Below are positions 29,366 through 38,630 of a DNA stretch of 45,870 nucleotides, piece by piece. The stretch comes from Fusobacteriia bacterium 4572_74. Lineage in GTDB: Bacteria > Fusobacteriota > Fusobacteriia > Fusobacteriales > Fusobacteriaceae. Positions within the stretch are counted from its first letter, which is position 1. Each line of letters begins with the position of its first letter. A program made the translations under genes and the position numbers. The stretch spans positions 1 to 45,870 of the forward strand of contig NBMF01000003.1 in NCBI GenBank assembly GCA_002084825.1. Reading direction: 5' to 3'. Under the pieces are notes generated by a model. The model did not search any database and had not been told where the DNA came from. It worked only from the letters and a program-made list of their open reading frames with translations.

Positions 29366-30388
29366 ATGAACAAATTTGAAAAATTTTGCAGCGGTGGGGG
29401 CTGAACTTCTAAAATAGGACCGGGTGTTCTATCAAAAGTATTGGCTCATATTCCAAAAGTATACGACGAGAATCTGCTTATTGGATTCGATAGTGCTGAC
29501 GATGCCGCAGTATATAAGGTAAATAAAGATATGGCCTTAATTCAAACTCTAGACTTTTTTACTCCCATAGTTGAAGATCCATATACATATGGAAAAATAG
29601 CAGCAGCAAATGCTCTCAGTGATGTATATGCAATGGGTGGAGAAGTCCTTACGGCACTGAATATAGTGTGTTTCCCAGAAAAATTAGATCCCAATATATT
29701 AGGAGCAATTTTACGTGGGGGAGCTGAAAAAGTAACGGAATCAGGTGGAATTTTGAGTGGAGGACATTCTATTAATGATGAAAATCCAAAATATGGATTA
29801 TCTGTAACAGGAGTGGTACATCCCGATAAAGTAATAGCTAATAATACATGTAAGCCAGGGGATAAACTGATACTTACAAAACCTCTTGGTATTGGGATAG
29901 TGACTACAGCTCATAATGTAGGAGAAGCTAATGATCGTTCTTATAAGGAAGCCATAAAAATTATGGAAACATTGAATAAATATTCTGCTGAAAAAATGAA
30001 AAAATATAATATAAATGGATGTACAGATGTAACTGGATTTGGATTTTTGGGGCATCTATCTGAGATGTTAAATGATGAGATCAGTATAGTAATTGATAGT
30101 AAAAAAGTACCTTATATTAAAGAAGCCTATGAATATGCAGAAGAATTTTTGATTACTTCTGCTGGACAAAAAAATAGAAAACATTTGGGAGATAAAGTGA
30201 TTTTAGAGGGAGTTTCATTCCCTATGGAGGAGATCTTGTTTGATCCGCAGACTTCGGGAGGATTACTAATAAGTGTAGCAAATGAAGATACAGATAAATT
30301 TCTAGCTGACTTGGAGGAATTGGATATAAAATCTAGCCTCGTAGGGGAAATCGTGAAAAAAGATGCATTTAGAATTAAAGTTATGTAG
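29366..30388 (+). CDS. selD: Selenophosphate synthetase, itself a selenoprotein (TGA = Sec at 29402-29404)
   Basis: ATG AAC AAA TTT GAA AAA TTT TGC AGC GGT GGG GGC TGA ACT TCT AAA ATA GGA...: [31 protein letters not shown] then in-frame SelD body ([37 protein letters not shown]); RBS GGGAGGT upstream. Confidence 0.95.
29402..29432 (+). promoter_or_regulatory. Bacterial SECIS-like element in selD
   Basis: UGA followed after 9 nt by AUAGGA-CCGGGUG-UUCUAU hairpin (6 bp, one G-U), G-rich apical loop. Confidence 0.7.
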
Positions 30389-30391
30389 GCA

Positions 30392-31813
30392 ATGAAGGGG
30401 GATTTAAAGTTGAAAAGATTGTTATCAAATCTGCCAAAGGTAGATGAATTTTTAATAAGTGAAAAATTAGAGACATATAAAGATAATGTTCCATATAATA
30501 TTTTAATTAAATCTATCCGAGAAGGAATTTCATTCTACAGAAAACAGATATTAAATAAAAAATTCATTAATATGGATATAGATAAGGAAGATCTAAAGAT
30601 GAAGATTACCAATAAGATAATAAAATTAATTGAATCAAAAAATCAATTAAATCTTAAAAGAGTAATAAATGCAACAGGAACGATCATACACACTAATTTG
30701 GGAAGATCTAAATTAATGGAAAGTAGTGTGAAAAATATAGTGAATATAGCCAGTAACTATAATAATTTGGAATATGACATATCTACTGGTAAGAGGGGAA
30801 GTAGATATTCCCACATTGAAAAATTAATCTGTGATATAACGGGAGCAGAAAGTGCCCTAGTAGTAAATAACAATGCAGCAGCAGTATTATTAGTTTTAGA
30901 CACCCTGACTAAGGACAGTGAAGTAATCGTATCTAGAGGAGAATTGGTAGAGATAGGTGGATCCTTTAGAATCCCCGCTATAATGGAATATAGCGGATCT
31001 AAACTGATAGAAGTCGGAACAACCAACAGAACTCATAAGAAGGATTATTTAGAGGCTATAACACCTGAAACTAAAGCACTCCTAAAAGTACATACTTCTA
31101 ACTATAAGATCATGGGATTTACTAAGGAAGTAAAAAATGAAGAATTATCTAAGATAGCTAGAGATAAAAAATTGATCTCTATTGAAGATTTAGGTAGTGG
31201 AGTAGTGGTAGATTTTGCTAAATATGGATATAAGAAGGAACCTACAGTTCAAGAGAGTTTAAAATCTGGCATAGACGTAGTTACATTTAGTGGGGATAAA
31301 CTTTTAGGAGGGCCTCAGGCTGGAATTATAGTTGGAAAAAGACAATATATTGAAAAGATGAAAAGAAATAATCTTTTACGTACCTTAAGAGTGAGCAAGT
31401 TGACTATAGCTGCTTTGGAGGTCACTTTAAGAGAATATTTAGATGAATCGGAAGCTGTAAAAAATATTCCTACTCTCAAAATGATATTAGAGGGGAAAGA
31501 CGAGGTCGAAAAAAGAGCTCATATTTTATATAAAAAGTTAAAAACTTTAGAAACATTAGAAGTGGATTTAGTTGAAACTAATGCAATGATCGGAGGAGGG
31601 TCTATGCCCACAGAACTTATGGATAGTTTTGGGGTAGCGATATCTTATATAGGTTATAGTATTATTAAATTAGAAAGGACTCTTCGAAATAATTCATTAT
31701 CTATAATTGGTAGGATTCAAGGAGGAAGATTGATTTTTGATTGTAAAACTTTGAATGAAAACGACATAGATGATATTTATGAAATTTTGAATAAAGGGAT
31801 TGATAAAATATGA
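30392..31813 (+). CDS. selA: L-seryl-tRNA(Sec) selenium transferase
   Basis: LKRVINATGTIIHTNLGRSKL, GAESALVVNNNAAAVLL, FSGDKLLGGPQAGIIVGK. Confidence 0.96.
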   Translation: MKGDLKLKRLLSNLPKVDEFLISEKLETYKDNVPYNILIKSIREGISFYRKQILNKKFINMDIDKEDLKMKITNKIIKLIESKNQLNLKRVINATGTIIHTNLGRSKLMESSVKNIVNIASNYNNLEYDISTGKRGSRYSHIEKLICDITGAESALVVNNNAAAVLLVLDTLTKDSEVIVSRGELVEIGGSFRIPAIMEYSGSKLIEVGTTNRTHKKDYLEAITPETKALLKVHTSNYKIMGFTKEVKNEELSKIARDKKLISIEDLGSGVVVDFAKYGYKKEPTVQESLKSGIDVVTFSGDKLLGGPQAGIIVGKRQYIEKMKRNNLLRTLRVSKLTIAALEVTLREYLDESEAVKNIPTLKMILEGKDEVEKRAHILYKKLKTLETLEVDLVETNAMIGGGSMPTELMDSFGVAISYIGYSIIKLERTLRNNSLSIIGRIQGGRLIFDCKTLNENDIDDIYEILNKGIDKI

Positions 31814-33708
31814 GTATAGTAATTGGAACAGCAGGGCATATAGACCATGGTAAAACTACGTTGATAAAAAACCTTACAGGGGTAGATACCGACAGATTAC
31901 CAGAAGAAAAAAAGAGAGGGATCTCTATAGATTTAGGGTTTAGTTATCTCGATATAGATGGAGAAAAAGTAGGAATAATAGATGTTCCGGGGCATGAAAA
32001 GTTTGTAAAAAATATGATGGCTGGAGCTACAGGGATCGATATAGTTATGTTAGTAATAGCTGCTGATGATGGAATAATGCCACAGACTCGAGAGCATTTT
32101 GATATAGTTAGGCTTTTAGGAATCCATCACGGGATTATAGTGATAACTAAATGTGATAAAGCAAGTAAAGAAAGAGTAATAGAAGTAAGACGTGAGATTG
32201 AAGAAGAGTTAAAGGAAAGTTTTTTAAGTGAAGCTCCTATGATTGAAACTTCTATAGATAATTCAGATTCTTATCAATTGGTAAAGGATTCATTGAGGGA
32301 ATTAGTAAAAACTATTAAAGATGAAGAACAGGAAAAAATAGTTTTTAGGATGTCGGTGGACAGATCATTTAGTGTAAAAGGATTTGGTACCATAATCACA
32401 GGGACATCTCAAGGAAAAAACTTAAAAGTAGGAGATTTATTGCAAATATATCCAGGTGACAGGGTAGCTAAGATCAGAGGAATACAAAATCACGGTATAA
32501 ATGTCAATACTCTAAGTGCAGGGAATAGATGTGCTATAAATCTTGCAGGGATAGACAAGGAAGATATAAAAAGAGGAAGTGTAGTAGCGACTCCTAATTC
32601 CCTTTCTGTAACGAAACTTATGGATGTAGAGATAAATTATCTATCTTCTAACAACAAGGTTCTAAAGAATAATCAAAGGGTTAGATTTCACCATGGAACC
32701 AAGGAAATAATCTGTAGAATAAAATTATTGGATCAACAGGAATTAAAAGCTGGAATGAGTGGTTATGCCCAGTTGATCTTAGAAAAAGAATTGGTTGGAT
32801 TCACTGGAGACCTAGGAATACTTCGTAATTATTCTCCTATGTTTACCATTGGAGGAGTAACTATCCTCAATCCATTAGCTACTAAGGCTAAGAGGTTTGA
32901 TGAGAAATTAATTGAAAAATTAAAGGGTGGAAAGAATGATAACAATATTAAACTATCTAGTATTATTGAGGAATTAAGTTCTAAATATCCATCTTTTGAA
33001 GATATAAAATTAAATTTTGGAAGTGCCGAAGATATCACTCAATCCATAGAAAAATTGGTTAAAAATAAGGAAGTTCTAGAATTAACAGCTTTAAATGAAA
33101 CTGTATATATACATAAAAATTTCTTGGAAGAAAAAAAAGTAGAACTTTTATCAATGTTGGAGGAATTTCATAGTAAAAATCCGTTACTTATAGGAGAAAA
33201 TACATCAACTGTTAGAAATAAGGTTTTTTCTAAAAAATTTAAGAATAAAAACTATTTAGAGGTCTTATCAAAATTAGAGGATGATAAAATTATTAAGGTA
33301 AATTCTAGTTTAGTTTCACTTTTTGATTTTGAGATAAAGTTAAGCGGGAATCAGGAGAAAATTAAAGATATGATCTTGAAAGCTTATAAAAATAATGGTT
33401 ATAAGCCTCCTAAATATGATGAATTGTCTAAATTGTCTAACGATCCTAAGGAATTAAAGATGGTTTTTGATATGATGGTATTATTAGGAAAATTAAAATT
33501 TATAGAAAAAGATATATTCCTTCTGGAATCAGATTATAATAATCTAATGATGGTAATAAATAAGTTGGGAGAAGGTGGCAAAGAAATAGCACTACCTGAT
33601 GTTAAAGTTAAGATAGAGACAAGCAGAAAGTATTTGGTTGCATATTTGGAACATTCAGATAAAGTAGGAGTTACTAAAAGAGTAGATAATGCAAGGGTAT
33701 TGGTGTAA
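31810..33708 (+). CDS. selB: Selenocysteine-specific elongation factor SelB
   Basis: [68 protein letters not shown]; winged-helix C-terminal region. Confidence 0.97.
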   Translation: MSIVIGTAGHIDHGKTTLIKNLTGVDTDRLPEEKKRGISIDLGFSYLDIDGEKVGIIDVPGHEKFVKNMMAGATGIDIVMLVIAADDGIMPQTREHFDIVRLLGIHHGIIVITKCDKASKERVIEVRREIEEELKESFLSEAPMIETSIDNSDSYQLVKDSLRELVKTIKDEEQEKIVFRMSVDRSFSVKGFGTIITGTSQGKNLKVGDLLQIYPGDRVAKIRGIQNHGINVNTLSAGNRCAINLAGIDKEDIKRGSVVATPNSLSVTKLMDVEINYLSSNNKVLKNNQRVRFHHGTKEIICRIKLLDQQELKAGMSGYAQLILEKELVGFTGDLGILRNYSPMFTIGGVTILNPLATKAKRFDEKLIEKLKGGKNDNNIKLSSIIEELSSKYPSFEDIKLNFGSAEDITQSIEKLVKNKEVLELTALNETVYIHKNFLEEKKVELLSMLEEFHSKNPLLIGENTSTVRNKVFSKKFKNKNYLEVLSKLEDDKIIKVNSSLVSLFDFEIKLSGNQEKIKDMILKAYKNNGYKPPKYDELSKLSNDPKELKMVFDMMVLLGKLKFIEKDIFLLESDYNNLMMVINKLGEGGKEIALPDVKVKIETSRKYLVAYLEHSDKVGVTKRVDNARVLV

Positions 33709-33803
33709 GGGCAAAGAAATTAACCACTAATTATGTAAACATTTGAATTTTCATATTTTGGTCTGTGTAAAAAAATGGTGGTAAAAATAAGGAGGTATTA
33801 ATT

Positions 33804-34397
33804 TTGATAAAAATAGATGCTATGGGACTGGCTTGTCCATTACCTGTAATTCAAACTAAAAAAGCATTAAAAAATATAGAGGAAAATGGAAGTGTTGAAA
33901 CAATGGTAGATAATGAATCTTCCATGGAAAATTTATTAAAAATGGCTAAAGAGATGGGACTTGAATCTGATTATGATAAAGTAGAAGAATATAAATATAG
34001 GGTAGTAATCACCAAGGGAGAAGGTGGAACTATTATTGATTCAAATGATACAGCATCAAATGAAAAAATGGTTATAGCTATTTCTTCAGATAAGATGGGA
34101 GAAGGAATTGACGAATTAGGAGATGTATTGATGACGGGCTTTATCTATACACTGACTGAGATGGATATTATGCCAACTACGGTTTTATTTTATAACGGAG
34201 GAGCTAAACTGACAGTAGAAGGCGCTCCTACACTAGAAGATTTAAAAACTTTAGATAAGATGGGAGTAGAGATATTAACCTGCGGAACCTGTCTTAATTA
34301 CTACAATTTAGGAGATAAATTGGCGGTAGGAGAGGTAAGTAATATGTATACTATCATAGAAAGATTGCAAGGTGCAGATAAATTAATAAGACCGTAA
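33804..34397 (+). CDS. yedF: Selenium metabolism protein YedF-like (TusA-like N domain plus DsrE-like C domain)
   Basis: IDAMGLACPLPVIQTKKAL TusA CPxP motif; C-terminal ...GVEILTCGTCLNYYNLGDKLAVGEVSNMYTI. Confidence 0.9.
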   Translation: MIKIDAMGLACPLPVIQTKKALKNIEENGSVETMVDNESSMENLLKMAKEMGLESDYDKVEEYKYRVVITKGEGGTIIDSNDTASNEKMVIAISSDKMGEGIDELGDVLMTGFIYTLTEMDIMPTTVLFYNGGAKLTVEGAPTLEDLKTLDKMGVEILTCGTCLNYYNLGDKLAVGEVSNMYTIIERLQGADKLIRP

Positions 34398-34404
34398 TAA
34401 CTCT

Positions 34405-34442
34405 TCCTTCTTATGGTTTCTCTTCGTAAGAGAAACCAAAGT
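34405..34442. repeat. Long hairpin, possible terminator or intergenic repeat
   Basis: CTTATGGTTTCTCTT-CGT-AAGAGAAACCAAAGTAAG; half-like copy TAGAAACCAAAGTAGAG near 35210. Confidence 0.5.
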
Positions 34443-34699
34443 AAGAATAGATTGTGATAGTTTTTTATAATTGGCATTTTTTAAATTTAGTAAATGGAAT
34501 ATGAATAAAAGGTTTTGAAAAATATTCGACGACTTACTTTAAGATATAGCAATCGATTCGATTTTTTCAAATTTTTTAGAATATAAAATATAAATTTAAA
34601 AACAGCCTTGAACTTTGGTTACTTTTTTTCAAGAGAAAGTAATAAGAGGAAACTCTAGATAAAAAAAATTTTTTTTTTTTTTATTATTAGAAGGAATCA

Positions 34700-35130
34700 G
34701 AATGAAAGATATTTTTTCAACAAATCAAAACATGAGAAAATCAGCAATTCTAAATTGGAGAATTACAACAGGTTATGGTTTACATTAAATACGAAATATG
34801 ACTATTTTAGCAGAAGGTTATTCAAACTCAGTAATTATCCAACTTAAAGAACTATTAAATAATAATTCACAATATAGGGCAAATTCAATTATATTTCCAA
34901 TATTGTTTAATGCAAACCATACCATTGAATTGTATTTGAAAGCAATAATATGGTCATTAAATATATTATTAGACAAAAATGAAAGGTTTTCGAAATAACA
35001 TGATCTAAAGAGTCTTTATAGTGATGTTTGTTCTAGAGTAAATAAATTTGAAAAAGACTGGATTGTATTGCAGATGATTATTTACAAAAAGCTGAACATA
35101 CTCCAAAAGATTATGAATATAAAAGAGTTT
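34700..35130 (+). pseudogene. Degenerate remnant of an unidentified protein (possibly HEPN-like)
   Basis: NWRITTGYGLH* then MTILAEGYSNSVIIQLKELLNNNSQYRANSIIFPILFNANHTIELYLKAIIWSLNILLDKNERFSK* then HDLKSLYSDVCSRVNKFEKDW in same reading direction with stops. Confidence 0.45.
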
Positions 35131-35137
35131 AATTATC

Positions 35138-35184
35138 TTTCCCCCTATTGAGGGGGAGAGTGCCGACAGGCGAGAGAGGGTTAG
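35138..35184. repeat. Two-hairpin intergenic repeat, second copy
   Basis: CCCCCT-ATTG-AGGGGG then GCC-GACA-GGC and GAGAGAGGGTTAG; architecture matches 3850-3896. Confidence 0.6.
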
Positions 35185-35363
35185 TTGAATCTTTTTCTTT
35201 TGAAGACTTGTAGAAACCAAAGTAGAGTTTGAAAGGATAACTAGAACTAAACTATGGAGCTTACTTTCCTCTAATTCTAGAGGTTTATATTTAAAATCAA
35301 GTTTTGTTTACGCTTGATTTTAATAATCGTGAAACTATAAAAATAAAGGAGTAAGAAAATAAA

Positions 35364-35636
35364 ATGAAAAAAACAGAAGAATTTAATCTTATTTCCTTTG
35401 AGTCTACTCATATGGCAATAAAGAGTGAAAAATTATTAAAAGAAACAAATTTAGATATAAGAATAATTCCTGCACCCAGGGAAATAACATCTAGCTGTGG
35501 TCTATCACTACGTATAAATCCTATGGATTATAAGAAAACTAGAGAAATTTTAAATGAAAATAACATAGAATTTTCAGGCTGCTATTTGATAAAAAGAATA
35601 GGGTTAAAAAAAGAAATTCTTGACATTACCAATTAA
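35364..35636 (+). CDS. DUF3343 (putative Se/S carrier-like) protein
   Basis: FESTHMAIKSEKLLKETNLDIRIIPAPREITSSCGLSLRI, DUF3343 pattern; adjacent to selenium genes. Confidence 0.85.
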   Translation: MKKTEEFNLISFESTHMAIKSEKLLKETNLDIRIIPAPREITSSCGLSLRINPMDYKKTREILNENNIEFSGCYLIKRIGLKKEILDITN

Positions 35637-35665
35637 CTTATTGTAATATTAAATATAAAATATTT

Positions 35666-35733
35666 AAACCCATATATTTTCATAATTGGTTGGAAGTTTC
35701 TACGAGTCACCGTAAATGGCTTACTATGGGGTT
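35666..35733 (+). promoter_or_regulatory. Purine riboswitch, guanine type (C at the J3/1 specificity position)
   Basis: CCCATA...GTTGGAAGTTTCTACGAGTCACCGTAAATGGCTTACTATGGG: P1 CCCATA/TATGGG, J2/3 TTTCTAC, P3 loop ACCGTAAAT, J3/1 ACTAT as in xpt-type aptamers. Confidence 0.92.
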
Positions 35734-35811
35734 AATTAATTATAATTTCTTCCATGGTTTTGTAAAAGCTTTCAAGAGTTTTTAATAATATATGATTGAA
35801 TTATAAATAAT

Positions 35812-35850
35812 GAACCCCTTGTGTATAGCATGGGGATTTTTTATTTTTAA
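35812..35850 (+). terminator. Putative terminator of purine riboswitch expression platform
   Basis: AACCCCTTGTGTATAGCATGGGGATTTTTTATTTTT. Confidence 0.65.
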
Positions 35851-35880
35851 CAATTATATTATTAAAAAAAGGAGAAAGAG

Positions 35881-37164
35881 ATGGATTTTTTTCAATTAGA
35901 AAAACACGGAACAAACATAAAACAGGAGATAGTGGCTGGAACAACTACGTTCTTAACAATGGCTTATATTATATTTGTAAACCCAGGAATATTGGGTGAA
36001 ACTGGAATGGATAAGGGAGCACTAATTACTGTTACTTGTTTGGCAGCCTTCATAGGAACGATGATAACGGCTCTTTGGGTTAATGCACCATTAGCTATGG
36101 CTCCTGGGATGGGATTAAATGCATTCTTTACTTATACCTTGGTGTTTGGAATGGGAGCTACTTGGAATATAGCCTTGGGAGTAGTATTTATCTCAGGAAT
36201 CATATTTTTATTACTTACAATGACTGGATTTAGAGAAAAGATAATAGATGCTATACCTGTTCAACTTAGATTAGCTGTAGGAGCAGGAATTGGATTATTT
36301 ATTGCATTTATCGGACTAAAAAATTTAGGATTGATTGTAGCTAACCCCGCTACTTTAGTAGGATTAGGACCTCTAAGCCCCACTGTAATCTTAGGATTAA
36401 TAGGATTTATAATAATGGGAGGACTAGAGATAAAACAGGTAAAGGGTGGAATTTTAATAGGAATAATGATAACTACGATCCTAGGAATGATTTTAGGATA
36501 CGTAGAATTACCGAGTGGAATAATATCTACTCCACCAAGTATAGCACCGATTGCTTTTAAATTAGATATATTAGGAGCTTTAAAAGTTTCTATGATTGGA
36601 CCTATATTTTCATTTATGTTTGTGGACTTATTTGATTCAGTAGGAACTATTGTAGCTTGTGCAAATGAAGCTGAGATGATAGATGAAAAAGGAAAAATTG
36701 AAAATGTAAGTAAGATTTTAGAAGCCGATGCAGCAGCTACTGTAATAGGATCATTATTGGGAACAAGTACTACTACTACATTTGTAGAATCTGCTTCAGG
36801 AATTGCTCAAGGTGGAAGAACAGGACTTACATCTGCTACAACAGCAGTATTATTTTTCTTAGCTATATTTTTTACTCCGATGATAGGAATTGTACCGGCA
36901 TTTGCTACGGCACCAGCACTTATTATCGTAGGGATATACATGTTTAAAAATCTTATAAATATAGATTTACACAAGATAGAAATAGCTATACCAGTATTTT
37001 TAACAATAATTTTAATGCCACTAACATATAGTATTAGCACAGGTATTACCTTTGGATTTATTTCATATGCAATTGTAGAGATTTTATCAGGGAAAATTAA
37101 AACAGTAAAGCCGACTATGTGGATAATTGTTGCTTTATCTACAATAGAATTATTGTCTAAATAA
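35881..37164 (+). CDS. NCS2-family guanine/hypoxanthine permease (PbuG/AzgA-like)
   Basis: EIVAGTTTFLTMAYIIFVNPGILGETGMDKGALITVTCLAAFIGTMITALWVNAPLAMAPGMGLNAFFTYT; downstream of guanine riboswitch. Confidence 0.95.
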   Translation: MDFFQLEKHGTNIKQEIVAGTTTFLTMAYIIFVNPGILGETGMDKGALITVTCLAAFIGTMITALWVNAPLAMAPGMGLNAFFTYTLVFGMGATWNIALGVVFISGIIFLLLTMTGFREKIIDAIPVQLRLAVGAGIGLFIAFIGLKNLGLIVANPATLVGLGPLSPTVILGLIGFIIMGGLEIKQVKGGILIGIMITTILGMILGYVELPSGIISTPPSIAPIAFKLDILGALKVSMIGPIFSFMFVDLFDSVGTIVACANEAEMIDEKGKIENVSKILEADAAATVIGSLLGTSTTTTFVESASGIAQGGRTGLTSATTAVLFFLAIFFTPMIGIVPAFATAPALIIVGIYMFKNLINIDLHKIEIAIPVFLTIILMPLTYSISTGITFGFISYAIVEILSGKIKTVKPTMWIIVALSTIELLSK

Positions 37165-37182
37165 ATTTAGTTAAATAGATAG

Positions 37183-37222
37183 TAGTTTTAAAGGATAAAT
37201 CCTTTAAAACTGCTTTTTTTTA
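37183..37222 (+). terminator. Intrinsic terminator after NCS2 permease
   Basis: TAGTTTTAAAGGATAAATCCTTTAAAACTGCTTTTTTTT. Confidence 0.85.
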
Positions 37223-37284
37223 TTAAAAAAAAATATTTTTTGTGTGGTATAATTATATTATAGAATAAAATGGGGGGGTTGATT

Positions 37285-37833
37285 ATGAAAAAAACTATAT
37301 TTATATTTGATTTTGACGGAACTATAGCAGATTCTTTACATATGGGAATAGATTTATACAACAATCATATAGCTAAAAAACTTAAATAACTTCCAATTCT
37401 TCTGTTTAGACTGAAAAAATTGATGTCCCGGAAGATGGAGGAAATACCTCTTATAGACGGGATAAAGGAAGTTTTGATATCTTTAAATAAAATGGGATAT
37501 AAAATGGGAGTATTGACATCTAATAATAAGAAAAATGTAGACGATTTTTTAAAGCACTATGAGATGAGAAATTTATTTGAATTTATCTATGCTGAAAAAA
37601 ATGTATTTGGAAAGGATAAAGCTATAAATAAAATGATGAAGATAGAAAAATTAGATAAGATCATATATGTAGGGGATGAAACACGGGATATAGAAGCATG
37701 TAAAAAAATAGAAGTACCTATTATATCTGTGGGGTGGGGATTCAATACATCTGTTAATTTAAAAAAGTATAACCCAAATTATTTTATAGAAGATCCAAAA
37801 GAACTTCTTGAGATAGCCGAGACTTTAGTGTAG
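37285..37833 (+). pseudogene. HAD-family hydrolase interrupted by in-frame TAA at 37387-37389
   Basis: MKKTIFIFDFDGTIADSLHMGIDLYNNHIAKKLK* then same frame LPILLFRLKKLMSRKMEEIPLIDGIKEVLISLNKMGYKMGVLTSNN...YVGDETRDIEACKK. Confidence 0.75.
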
Positions 37834-37876
37834 TATTGTGAAAGTGATATAAACAAATTTTTAGGAGGTAAAAAAT

Positions 37877-38485
37877 ATGAAAAGAGTTAAAATTTTATTG
37901 GGAATGATATGTTTAATTTCTACTATGACTTTTGCAGAAGCTTCATTTCAATTAGGGCTGCCAGGAACCAATATCCCAGCAGATCAAAGTATAAAAGGAG
38001 TAAGACTTAACCTACTTTATGGAAAAAATACTAATATGAGCGGTTTGGATATAAATATTTTAGCATTGGGTGAAACAAATAACTTTACAGGGGTACAATT
38101 AAATCCGTTTTGGATTCCTGGAGCTAATAAGGTGAATAATTCATTTACAGGAGTAGGTATAGGTGTAGCCAATATTCATTTGGGACAATCTACAGGTGTA
38201 GTTTTAGGATTTGTTAACTATACCAATAATTTCAATGGATTACAATGGGGGCTCGTTAATTTTAATCAAAGGAAATCAGTGATTAATTTAGGAGGGGTTA
38301 ATTTTAATCAGGGGGAATCTACAGTTGATATTGGTTTTGTAAATTATGCAGAAAAAACTACTTTTCAATTAGGAGTTGTTAATTTTACCAATGATTTACA
38401 AGGTGTTCAACTAGGATTTATTAACTTTGCAAAAAATGGAATTTTCCCAGTTTTTCCAATTTTTAATATAGATGGAAGGTTGTAA
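37877..38485 (+). CDS. Exported surface protein with short GxxxGxxN repeats (LA_2272-type surface repeat-like)
   Basis: Signal peptide MKRVKILLGMICLISTMTFAEA; repeats GVVLGFVNYTNNFNGLQWGLVNFNQRKSVINLGGVNFNQGESTVDIGFVNYAEKTTFQLGVVNFTNDLQGVQLGFINFAK. Confidence 0.7.
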   Translation: MKRVKILLGMICLISTMTFAEASFQLGLPGTNIPADQSIKGVRLNLLYGKNTNMSGLDINILALGETNNFTGVQLNPFWIPGANKVNNSFTGVGIGVANIHLGQSTGVVLGFVNYTNNFNGLQWGLVNFNQRKSVINLGGVNFNQGESTVDIGFVNYAEKTTFQLGVVNFTNDLQGVQLGFINFAKNGIFPVFPIFNIDGRL

Positions 38486-38584
38486 TATCTCTTAATTGAC
38501 AAATATGGATTATAAAATAAACATTGAGAGGAGAAAATTTCTCTTTCTCTAATTTTTAAAACAGGTTCCTTGTAGATATTATAT

Positions 38585-38622
38585 AAAAAGTCCCTAAATA
38601 TTATTTAGGGACTTTTTATATA
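38585..38622. terminator. Bidirectional intrinsic terminator
   Basis: AAAAAGTCCCTAAATATTATTTAGGGACTTTTTAT. Confidence 0.88.
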
Positions 38623-38630
38623 GCTTATAT

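Noticed and set aside
33709-33803. Candidate tRNA-Sec (selC) between selB and yedF
   Set aside because: No UCA anticodon arm, long variable arm or T-arm consensus could be assembled.
35005-35220. Minus-strand 71-aa ORF overlapping the two-hairpin repeat
   Set aside because: Runs through the repeat and is antisense to a decayed gene; no coding support.
36807-37040. Minus-strand ORF inside the NCS2 permease
   Set aside because: Antisense to a conserved membrane protein; low-complexity shadow ORF. Likewise 28162, 29798, 30757, 32829.
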